A stretch of DNA of 64,000 nt from positions 104,534 through 168,533 of the forward strand of contig NZ_CALPCM010000002.1 of the NCBI RefSeq assembly GCF_943193015.1. The letters run 5' to 3'. Position 1 is the stretch's first letter. Each line of letters starts with the position of its first letter. The notes beneath the pieces are model-generated. The model saw only the letters and a list, made by a program, of their open reading frames with translations, was not told the DNA's origin and searched no databases. A program made the translations under genes and the position numbers. Positions 1 through 7,087 of this stretch are shown here, in pieces. This DNA is from Hominisplanchenecus_A murintestinalis (lineage in GTDB: Bacteria; Bacillota; Clostridia; Lachnospirales; Lachnospiraceae).

Positions 1-22
1 ACAAAAAAAGCCGTGAAAATAC

Positions 23-51
23 TTGACATTTTCCCATACAACGGCTATACT
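23..51 (+). promoter_or_regulatory. Sigma-A promoter of the cold-shock gene
   Basis: TTGACA at 23-28, a 17-base spacer and TATACT at 46-51. Transcription would start near 58, leaving a leader of about 128 bases before the cold-shock start codon at 186. No second promoter is visible between the leader hairpin and the gene. Confidence 0.8.
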
Positions 52-84
52 CAAAAAGTATTAGGATTAATTGGATGTAAAATG

Positions 85-147
85 ATTCACTAGTTATTAG
101 AGATTATACTCCACATCTGTAATCTGTAATAACTGGTGGATTTTTTT
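85..147 (+). promoter_or_regulatory. Terminator-like hairpin in the cold-shock leader (candidate attenuator)
   Basis: Bases 85-98 pair with 128-141, and the stem continues through 101-106 with 120-125 after one mismatch. The loop is about 13 bases. A run of T residues follows directly (to 147). This has the form of an intrinsic terminator, yet it lies after the promoter and before the cold-shock gene. Transcripts would have to read through it, so temperature-dependent termination or refolding is a reasonable inference. It could instead simply terminate transcription arriving from before the window. Confidence 0.6.
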
Positions 148-185
148 ATGTAATTCCAAATATCAAAAAAAATGGAGGTACCGGT

Positions 186-386
186 ATGAATAAGGGTACG
201 GTAAAATGGTTTAATGCAGAAAAAGGTTATGGTTTTATCACAGGTGAGGATGGAGCAGACGTATTTGTACATTTCTCAGCTATCCAGGGTGAAGGCTTCA
301 AGTCTCTTGACGAAGGTCAGGCAGTTACCTATGATTTAACAGAGGGTGCACGCGGAATGCAGGCAGCTAATGTTGTAAAGCTTTAA
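186..386 (+). CDS. csp: Cold-shock protein, CspA family
   Basis: A 66-residue single cold-shock domain, the usual length for this family. It contains the RNA-binding motifs RNP1 (KGYGFIT, about residues 13-19) and RNP2 (VFVHF, about 26-30). These small OB-fold proteins bind single-stranded RNA or DNA in the cytoplasm and keep mRNA unstructured, often in the cold. A GGAGG site at 174-178 sits 7 bases before the ATG. The gene is monocistronic, with its own promoter, a long structured leader and a terminator at 475-524. Family is certain; whether this paralogue is cold-induced cannot be told from the coding sequence. Confidence 0.96.
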   Translation: MNKGTVKWFNAEKGYGFITGEDGADVFVHFSAIQGEGFKSLDEGQAVTYDLTEGARGMQAANVVKL

Positions 387-474
387 TTGATACACCTGAA
401 AAGCAAGCTGCCAGGTCAGACTGCTCATATAGGAGTATCAATCAAAATGAAGGTGTCTGTTGCGCAGCACACTG

Positions 475-524
475 AAAAAGACAGGTAAGGGACGTTAAAA
501 GATTTGTTTCCTGCCTGTCTTTTT
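475..524 (+). terminator. Intrinsic terminator after the cold-shock gene
   Basis: AAAAAGACAGG at 475-485 pairs with CCTGTCTTTTT at 514-524, a perfect 11-bp stem ending in a T run, with a 28-base loop. Confidence 0.8.
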
Positions 525-550
525 GTATTTCATAAAGTGTTTGCACAGAG

Positions 551-579
551 TTGACAAATACCATTCGAAAACCTAGACT
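551..579 (+). promoter_or_regulatory. Sigma-A promoter of the secreted LRR protein gene
   Basis: TTGACA at 551-556, a 17-base spacer and TAGACT at 574-579. An AAGGAG ribosome site follows at 593-598, just before the ATG at 606. Confidence 0.75.
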
Positions 580-605
580 ATTAGAGAAAAACAAGGAGTG
601 AAAAA

Positions 606-2378
606 ATGAAAAAGAAATTTTTATGCCTGTTGCTGGCCTTCAGCCTGTGTGCAAATTCCGTTCCGGTTATGGGAGCCGGGACAAAACAGAGCACCTCCCT
701 ATGTACCTCTGTTTATACGGGCAGCAATGCGGAAGCACAAAGCTACCTTAGAGCCGCTTCCCCCATTAAGTCCTACCTGTCTCCATGTACAGATAGCTCT
801 ATAATGCGCGTACAATACGCCCCTTCTATAAAAGGGCTTCTTGTAGAATACTACGACTCTGCTTATCATCTGAAAAACTCCAGGATCATCCCCGAAGAAC
901 TTCCCCTTTTTGGCGGATTTTATGAGACAGATACCGGCTACTTTGTAGTAACCGGCCAGGAAAACCCGAAAGAGGATGACGCCCTGGAAGTATTCCGCAT
1001 CACAAAGTATGACAAACAATGGAATAAAATAAAGTCCGCGAGCCTTTCCTCCTGCAATACCACGATTCCTTTCCGTTCCGGTTCGCTCCGCATGGACGCC
1101 TGCGGAAAATATCTCCTAATCCGAACCAGCCACCAGATGTACGCCGACCCGGACGGCCGGAATCACCAGGCAAATGCAACGATAGAACTGGATATGGAAA
1201 CGATGACTGTTACCGACTCTTATATGGACGTCATGAACTCCAGCGTCGGCTATGTCAGCCATTCCTTTAACCAATTTATCAAAGTAGAGGATAACCATAT
1301 CGTCGCGGTTGACCACGGAGATGCGTACCCCCGCTCCATCACGCTGATAAAATACGCGACAGATGCCTCCACAGGGTCATTTACCCCTGACTCTTTCCTT
1401 ACCCCCTGTACAGTAACACGGGTTATGGACTTCCCCGGCGAGATCGGAAACAACTATACAGGCGCCGCAGTCGGCGGCTTTGAAATCTCCGGCTCGTCCT
1501 ATCTGATTGCCGGAAATTCCGTCATCCAGGACGAAAAAAACCTCGAGCGGGGCACGCGGAATGTCTTTGTAGCGGCTGTAGATAAAGAGACTTCCGAAGT
1601 AACTGTCACCTGGCTGACCTCTTATACGGAAGGCGACAGCACTACCCGCACCCCCCACCTTGTAAAGACAAAAGACGGGCGCTATTATGTGCTCTGGTCA
1701 AGAAGCGGAAAAGTATATTATACAGAAATTGACGGAGACGGACGCCAGAAAAGCCCGCTCTATGTTTATAACGGAAACCTGTCAGACTGCGCGCCCACTG
1801 AAATCAACGGCAAACTTATATGGTATGTCTGGCACGAACAGACCCTTGTATTTTACGATATTAACCTGGAAAATCCCTCTCAGATGAACACAAATGCATT
1901 TACCAGGGTTCCCCCTTCCGACAGCAAACCGGCAGAAGTGAAAGCGGGGCAGACCAGACGGATATCCGGCATAGATTACCGCGTTACCAAATCCGGAACC
2001 GATAAACAGGCAGAAGTACAGGCAAAACGGGTTGTCTCCAAAAAGAAAAGTATCCAGATAGCAGATACCGTAAAAATCGCCGGGGTAACATGCAAAGTCA
2101 CCTCCATCGCCGCGAAAGCCTGCGAAAAAAATCAGACGATCACTTCCGTAAGCATCGGGAAAAACGTGCGGACGATTGGAAAAAATGCGTTCTACCGATG
2201 TAAAAAGCTCAAAAAAATCACGGTAAAATCCAAAGTTTTAAAGAAAGTAAAAGAAAAAGCGATTCAAGGAATCCACAAAAAAGCTGTCATTAAAGCGCCC
2301 AAAAAGCAGCTGAAAAAATACAAAAAGCTGTTTTCAAAGAAAGCCGGATTCCGCAAGGGTATGAAAGTAAAAAAATAA
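606..2378 (+). CDS. Secreted protein of unknown function with C-terminal BspA-type LRR module
   Basis: 590 residues. Residues 1-24 form a Sec signal peptide (Lys-rich start, hydrophobic core, cleavage near VMGAG). Residues about 60-440 are rich in beta-strand-like stretches with repeated aromatic and Asp/Gly turns, which could be a beta-propeller; I do not recognise a named family. Residues about 490-590 form a Lys-rich LRR_5 (BspA-like) module with the pattern I-G-x-x-A-F-x-x-C-K-K-L-K and a KAPKKQL motif near the end. The same end module occurs on the GH20 enzyme at 3338-7018 and the GH84 enzyme at 52927-56991. The gene stands alone between its own promoter and a terminator. Location outside the membrane is well supported; function is not. 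Confidence 0.85.
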   Translation: MKKKFLCLLLAFSLCANSVPVMGAGTKQSTSLCTSVYTGSNAEAQSYLRAASPIKSYLSPCTDSSIMRVQYAPSIKGLLVEYYDSAYHLKNSRIIPEELPLFGGFYETDTGYFVVTGQENPKEDDALEVFRITKYDKQWNKIKSASLSSCNTTIPFRSGSLRMDACGKYLLIRTSHQMYADPDGRNHQANATIELDMETMTVTDSYMDVMNSSVGYVSHSFNQFIKVEDNHIVAVDHGDAYPRSITLIKYATDASTGSFTPDSFLTPCTVTRVMDFPGEIGNNYTGAAVGGFEISGSSYLIAGNSVIQDEKNLERGTRNVFVAAVDKETSEVTVTWLTSYTEGDSTTRTPHLVKTKDGRYYVLWSRSGKVYYTEIDGDGRQKSPLYVYNGNLSDCAPTEINGKLIWYVWHEQTLVFYDINLENPSQMNTNAFTRVPPSDSKPAEVKAGQTRRISGIDYRVTKSGTDKQAEVQAKRVVSKKKSIQIADTVKIAGVTCKVTSIAAKACEKNQTITSVSIGKNVRTIGKNAFYRCKKLKKITVKSKVLKKVKEKAIQGIHKKAVIKAPKKQLKKYKKLFSKKAGFRKGMKVKK

Positions 2379-2401
2379 GTATATGCAGACTGCAGTAAAA
2401 A

Positions 2402-2428
2402 ACACCGGGCAGCAAAAGCCCGGTGTCT
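2402..2428. terminator. Bidirectional terminator between the LRR protein gene and uppP
   Basis: ACACCGGGC at 2402-2410 pairs with GCCCGGTGT at 2418-2426 around a 7-base loop. A-rich and T-rich flanks on the two sides let it serve both convergent genes. Confidence 0.85.
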
Positions 2429-2429
2429 T

Positions 2430-3257
2430 TTATGAAAATAAAATAAAAAACGCCAAAACCACAATTCCCAGGACAATCCGATACCATCCGAAAACTTTGA
2501 AATCATGCCTGCGGATATACCCCATCAAAAAGCGTATCACCACAAGGGAAGTCACAAAGGCCACCGTCATTCCGACCAGCAAAATCATCAATTCGGGCAC
2601 GGAAAAAGCAAACCCGAATTTTACGATTTTCAGTAGGCTAGCCCCAAACATCACAGGGACAGCCAGGAAAAACGTATACTCCGCCGCCACCGTACGGGAA
2701 AGCCCCAGCATGATGCCTCCCAGTATCGTAGCCCCCGAGCGGGACGTACCGGGAAATACCGCCGCGATTAGCTGGAACATCCCTATCCAGAAAGCCGTCT
2801 GCCAGGTAATTTCTCCGACAGAATTTACGCCGGCCGGCTTCCCGTCGTTACGGTTTTCAATCCATAGAAATGCCACGCCAAAAAGAATCAGCATCACTGC
2901 CACAGTCTGGTAATTATAAAACCACGCGTCAAGCTGCTCTTCAAATAGAATCCCCACCACCGCCGCAGGCAGACAGGAAACCACGATTTTCAGCCACATC
3001 TGAAAAATATCTATTTTTACAAAAGGTTTTTCTTTCAGCGAAAAGGGAAAAAGACGTTCCCAGTAAAGCAGCACTACCGCCAGAATCGCCCCCAGCTGGA
3101 TAACTACCAGAAACATGGATAAAAATTCTGCCGGCACATCCAGCTTAATCAACTCATCCAGTATAATCATATGCCCCGTGCTGCTGATTGGGAGCCACTC
3201 CGTTACCCCCTCCACGATACCAAACAGAACTGCTTTTAAAAACTCTATGATGTCCAT
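2430..3257 (-). CDS. uppP: Undecaprenyl-diphosphatase UppP/BacA
   Basis: 275-residue integral membrane enzyme that removes a phosphate from undecaprenyl pyrophosphate, recycling the lipid carrier for peptidoglycan and other envelope polymers. The family signature EGVTEWLPISSTGH lies at about 16-29 and the second active-site motif PGTSRSG in the C-terminal half. Hydrophobic helices fill most of the chain. The start at 3257 (MDIIEFL) was chosen because it matches the family N-terminus; an upstream in-frame ATG adds 16 residues unlike the family. It lies downstream of the GH20 gene but is separated from it by a hairpin. Family members can give low-level bacitracin tolerance. Confidence 0.95.
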   Translation of the reverse strand: MDIIEFLKAVLFGIVEGVTEWLPISSTGHMIILDELIKLDVPAEFLSMFLVVIQLGAILAVVLLYWERLFPFSLKEKPFVKIDIFQMWLKIVVSCLPAAVVGILFEEQLDAWFYNYQTVAVMLILFGVAFLWIENRNDGKPAGVNSVGEITWQTAFWIGMFQLIAAVFPGTSRSGATILGGIMLGLSRTVAAEYTFFLAVPVMFGASLLKIVKFGFAFSVPELMILLVGMTVAFVTSLVVIRFLMGYIRRHDFKVFGWYRIVLGIVVLAFFILFS

Positions 3258-3295
3258 ACGTACATGCCCCTTTCTTTGTATCCATCTTATGCATT

Positions 3296-3329
3296 GGAGG
3301 TGCATTTCAGCACTGCTAAATGCACCTCC
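3296..3329 (-). terminator. Hairpin after the GH20 gene
   Basis: A perfect 12-bp stem (3296-3307 with 3318-3329; GGAGGTGCATTT arms) between the end of the GH20 gene and uppP. On the minus strand no clear U run follows, so it may be a weak terminator or an mRNA-stabilising element. Confidence 0.5.
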
Positions 3330-3337
3330 GCCCTGTT

Positions 3338-6300
3338 CTATTTTTTTATTACCTTCACTTTTTTGTCCAGCTTCGCTTTTTTCAGATATTTCTTATATGC
3401 CGCCAGCTTTTTCTTCGGCGCTTTTATCTTTGCTTTCTCCGGAATGTTTTTGAATGCGTTCTTCCCCACACTCTTCAATTTAGAAGAATTTATGATAATA
3501 TTCTTTAATTTCCTGCATCCGCTGAAGCTTTCTTTTCCAATCTTTACAATATTCTTTTCTATTATGACTTTCTTAAGCTTTTTATTGCCCCGGAACGCCT
3601 TATCTGCAATAGCCGTTACTTTAAAGATATAACCGTCTATTTTCACTTCCTCTGGAATCACTATGGATGTATGTATCTTTTTCAGGGGCTTCATTACCAT
3701 AACGGTTCCTGTACTGCCCGCTGTCGCCGTTACCTTATAGGCCAGTTTGGCGTCCTTATGAATTCTCCCTTTGACTGGCAGCGGAACTGGCTTTTGCGGC
3801 TGAGGCTGAGGGTGCGGCTGAGGCTGAGGGTGCGGCTGAGGCTGAGGGTGCGGCTGAGGTTTTTCATCCTGCTGGCCATCTCCCGGCTGCGGTATGGGTG
3901 GCGGTACCGGGCGCAGAATCAGTCCCCCTTCCGCACGCACAAGCTCTGCACATACCGCGTCTATTTTTTCCTGGGATATCCCCTCCCTGGCAAGGATACT
4001 TTTAGCATTCGCAAATGCCCTCTGAAACGCCTGCCAGGAGTCCGGGGTATAGTGCGTATTCCCTTCGTCGATTTTAATTCGGCAGGTTTCAAAAACCCTC
4101 TGCAGTTCCGCTTTATCCCCGTTCTCCACGGGCACAGTCATGCCAAACCCTATTTCCGCGGCAGACGCCCATCCATTCTTGCCTTCTTCTGCCGTAAATT
4201 TCAAATAGCGCGCCCGAACCGGGGAAAATACAGCTTTTTTCTGTAAACTGTCAGCTTCCCATTCGCCGGAAATGATAATGTCCGGATATGTTTCCCCATC
4301 TGTCCCCATAGAAAGAGTATACCTTGAAATATTCCCATTTCCTTCGCCGGCGTCCTGCCTTGGAAGATAAACCAGACTGTTAATCTCGTACTCCGCTCCC
4401 ATATCGATCATGATAGAAGCTGGAAGCTCTTTCTTCGACGGTGTGTGCTGAGAGTGCCAGCGCGTTCCCGGATTTCCGTCAAATGCAAGACTGGCTGGGC
4501 CTTCCGTTCCATTTCCGGTCAAAGCATTTTCATTATCGGATGCAATTACAAAATTGTCTGTCGGAACCAGCGTTTCAACATTCTCCACATCGGCAACCCG
4601 GACGTTATCAATCAGCCCCTTCACCGCATTTGTTCCGGAGCCAATCCGCTGCAGCGGCAGCGCCAGGGAAGAATAGCCAATATTTTCTTTCTTTACCTGT
4701 CCATTGTAGATATATTTTCCTTTTGCATTTGCTGTAAATTCACCGTCCACATAAAGAGAAGTATGCTGCGCCCCCGTCTCAATCCTTATTTCCTTCTTCC
4801 CCGGTGTGAGCACGTAGTCAAACTCATAGCTATACAGTTCCCTCGTGAATCCCAGTTTCTTATTTTCTGTAATGCGGATATCGTGCGTTCCATACGCCGC
4901 ATCCGCCTCAAACAGAATCTGCCCCGGCTTTACTTCCTCCAAATCTATGGTGAAAGACAAACTTTTCGCGTTTGTGCTTCCCAGGGTTGTCAATGGCGTC
5001 TGCGCATAGCTTTCACCACCGCTCAGCTTCAGCGCCGTATTTCCATCTGTCTGCACAGCAGCGGCATTTTTCAGCTCTGTCAAATCTCTTCCCATAAGGG
5101 TATTGTCCAGCTCCGGGCACGTATCAAAATCATACTCTGCATAAATCCCATCATCTGATTCCTGCTCCCCATAGGGGTTCGTGTTCGGCGCGATAGAAAG
5201 CCTTTTGGCCAGCCCGTCAATCGCCTCCACGCTTCCTTTTTCCTGCCCGTTTGCCCACGTCTTTTCCGCATAAAACGGCAATGCGTCAAAAAAGCGCGCG
5301 AATAAATCTTCCTCACTCAATCCCGTCGCGTGAGTATCAAGCTGCTCGTCCTGCCAGAGCGCGAACGCGCCGCCCAGAATCTGCTTATCTCCCGCCGGAA
5401 GCGCCACATCGGAGCCATTTGCCCGGCGCACTACATTAGGCGCAAAGCTGTTGTAAACCAGATTTTTATTAATATAGTCCTGATACGCCCCTCTGCCTGT
5501 CCCCCCGCTTGGCACCATGTATCCGTAAGTGTCCAGGGTGTTAATCAAATCAAAGCCCAGATTGTACATCTCCAGCCCGTCAGCCCAGTCCTTAGACCAG
5601 AGATTAATCTGGCTTCCTTTGACTGCCTCCGGCAAAATTTCTGTCTTATTATCCACAATCCTCGTCAGCCCGCCCCACAGACGCACAGGATTCGTCTGCT
5701 TAATATGGCACAGAATCTCGTTCATAAATTCCCGGTATGCCGTGGCGTCCGCCATAAACTCATCCGCTCCTACATGGATTACCGTATTCTCATCAAATGT
5801 CCTGTCCTCAATATACTCATCAAAAATCGTTTTGATAAACGCTACAACCTCCGGCCTCGTCACATCCAGATGATCTACCAGGGAACGCCGTGAATTGTTC
5901 GGCGTCCAGCCATTCACCGCATATTCCCGGAATATGCCCGTAATCGCCATAGCATGTGCCGGAACGTCAATTTCCGGTACGATATTCATCCCCATTTTGC
6001 GGCATTCCTGTATAAAGCTGCCAAACTCCTCTTTTGTATAATGATAATCTGCCGACGCAATAGATGTTCCGTCCTTTGCCACATCCGACTCCAGACGGTA
6101 TCCTGAATACGCCGCAAATGCATCTGTCGGATCGGGATCGTCCTCGTCATAATAATCTTCCAGGAAAATCAGGTTATCATTCAAATGCACCTGCAAGTCA
6201 TTCATCTTATACCATGCCATGTTTTTTGCCACATCTTTCAGCATATCCATAGAAACTGCCTTACGCGCCACATCAAATACAAAACTGCGCACAGCATATT

Positions 6301-7018
6301 TAGGATAATCCCTTATCTGTCCCTGCGGCATGGAAATCCCATCCTCACTCAGCTTTATCATCTGAAGGATGCTCCTTGTCGCCCAGTATACCCCCGCCGT
6401 GTGAATTCCTTCTGTAACGGCTGCTCCGCCAATTTCCATAGCGTAGCCTTCTTCCCCGAGCATCGTGTCCCCACTGCCAAGAGTAAAGAAGAAATCGCCC
6501 GCTTTCGCCGAATCCTCCGTTCCCTGAACCACGGAAAGCTTTTTCCCGGTAATATCCTCCAAATCCTTCCGAAACTCCTCTCCTATATCGCGCAGTTCTT
6601 CCGAGCCAAGCACAATTTTCGAAGATTCATTCATCCGGAATTTCCCGTTACTGTCACTGTACCACTCTGCAATCTCCGGGATAACCTGCGGCTTTTCATT
6701 TCCTCTTCCTGCTTCATGCAGCCCCGGAATCGTCAATGCTTTCTCCATAGGATTCCCGTCCGCATCTTTGAATGCCAGCTTCACTTCCTTCGCTGTCAAG
6801 GGCTGATGCACTGACAAATCGTCCGCCACCACCTGTTCGAAATCCGCGCCGCTAAAAACAACCCCCTCCGGCGCTTCTACAACTACTTTGTTTGACTCTG
6901 CATGATAACTCACGCTCACTGTCGATACATCAGCCGCGGCCGCCCCGGGAAGCGTTATCCCTGAAAATGCCATAACTGCACACAGTGCTGCTGTCCCTGC
7001 CCTCTTTCTTATTCCCAT
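3338..7018 (-). CDS. Secreted multidomain GH20 beta-N-acetylhexosaminidase
   Basis: 1226 residues. Order: signal peptide (1-28), N-terminal beta domain, GH20b domain (about 110-235), GH20 catalytic barrel (about 240-600), LamG/concanavalin-like domain (about 620-805), F5/8 type C (CBM32-like) domain (about 820-960), FIVAR-like helical domain (about 968-1035), Pro/Gln/His linker (about 1038-1083) and BspA-type LRR module (about 1090-1226). The acid/base pair is visible in HVGADEF (D419-E420). GH20 enzymes remove terminal GlcNAc or GalNAc, or lacto-N-biose, by substrate-assisted catalysis. The domain set fits mucin or glycoprotein glycans outside the cell. GADEF rather than the more usual GGDE leaves the exact specificity open. 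It starts 69 bases after nrdD on the same strand; an AAGGAG site precedes the ATG. Confidence 0.93.
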   Translation of the reverse strand: MGIRKRAGTAALCAVMAFSGITLPGAAAADVSTVSVSYHAESNKVVVEAPEGVVFSGADFEQVVADDLSVHQPLTAKEVKLAFKDADGNPMEKALTIPGLHEAGRGNEKPQVIPEIAEWYSDSNGKFRMNESSKIVLGSEELRDIGEEFRKDLEDITGKKLSVVQGTEDSAKAGDFFFTLGSGDTMLGEEGYAMEIGGAAVTEGIHTAGVYWATRSILQMIKLSEDGISMPQGQIRDYPKYAVRSFVFDVARKAVSMDMLKDVAKNMAWYKMNDLQVHLNDNLIFLEDYYDEDDPDPTDAFAAYSGYRLESDVAKDGTSIASADYHYTKEEFGSFIQECRKMGMNIVPEIDVPAHAMAITGIFREYAVNGWTPNNSRRSLVDHLDVTRPEVVAFIKTIFDEYIEDRTFDENTVIHVGADEFMADATAYREFMNEILCHIKQTNPVRLWGGLTRIVDNKTEILPEAVKGSQINLWSKDWADGLEMYNLGFDLINTLDTYGYMVPSGGTGRGAYQDYINKNLVYNSFAPNVVRRANGSDVALPAGDKQILGGAFALWQDEQLDTHATGLSEEDLFARFFDALPFYAEKTWANGQEKGSVEAIDGLAKRLSIAPNTNPYGEQESDDGIYAEYDFDTCPELDNTLMGRDLTELKNAAAVQTDGNTALKLSGGESYAQTPLTTLGSTNAKSLSFTIDLEEVKPGQILFEADAAYGTHDIRITENKKLGFTRELYSYEFDYVLTPGKKEIRIETGAQHTSLYVDGEFTANAKGKYIYNGQVKKENIGYSSLALPLQRIGSGTNAVKGLIDNVRVADVENVETLVPTDNFVIASDNENALTGNGTEGPASLAFDGNPGTRWHSQHTPSKKELPASIMIDMGAEYEINSLVYLPRQDAGEGNGNISRYTLSMGTDGETYPDIIISGEWEADSLQKKAVFSPVRARYLKFTAEEGKNGWASAAEIGFGMTVPVENGDKAELQRVFETCRIKIDEGNTHYTPDSWQAFQRAFANAKSILAREGISQEKIDAVCAELVRAEGGLILRPVPPPIPQPGDGQQDEKPQPHPQPQPHPQPQPHPQPQPQKPVPLPVKGRIHKDAKLAYKVTATAGSTGTVMVMKPLKKIHTSIVIPEEVKIDGYIFKVTAIADKAFRGNKKLKKVIIEKNIVKIGKESFSGCRKLKNIIINSSKLKSVGKNAFKNIPEKAKIKAPKKKLAAYKKYLKKAKLDKKVKVIKK
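3795..3859 (-). repeat. 18-bp tandem repeat encoding a Pro-Gln-His linker
   Basis: About 3.6 copies of an 18-base unit (TGCGGCTGAGGCTGAGGG on the plus strand) in the GH20 gene, giving a P-Q-P-H-P-Q linker before the LRR module. The copies are identical, so copy number is likely to vary between strains. Confidence 0.85.
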
Positions 7019-7041
7019 ACTCTTCTCCTTTCTCTCTATAC

Positions 7042-7070
7042 AGCGAAAGCCCCTGACGGGGCAACTCGCT
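7042..7070 (-). terminator. GC-rich hairpin between nrdD and the GH20 gene
   Basis: AGCGA (7042-7046) pairs with TCGCT (7066-7070), and GCCCC (7049-7053) with GGGGC (7058-7062). No U run follows on the minus strand. It may be a weak nrdD terminator or a leader element of the GH20 mRNA, since no independent GH20 promoter is obvious in the 69-base gap. Confidence 0.45.
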
Positions 7071-7087
7071 TTTCCGTGATACGCTGC

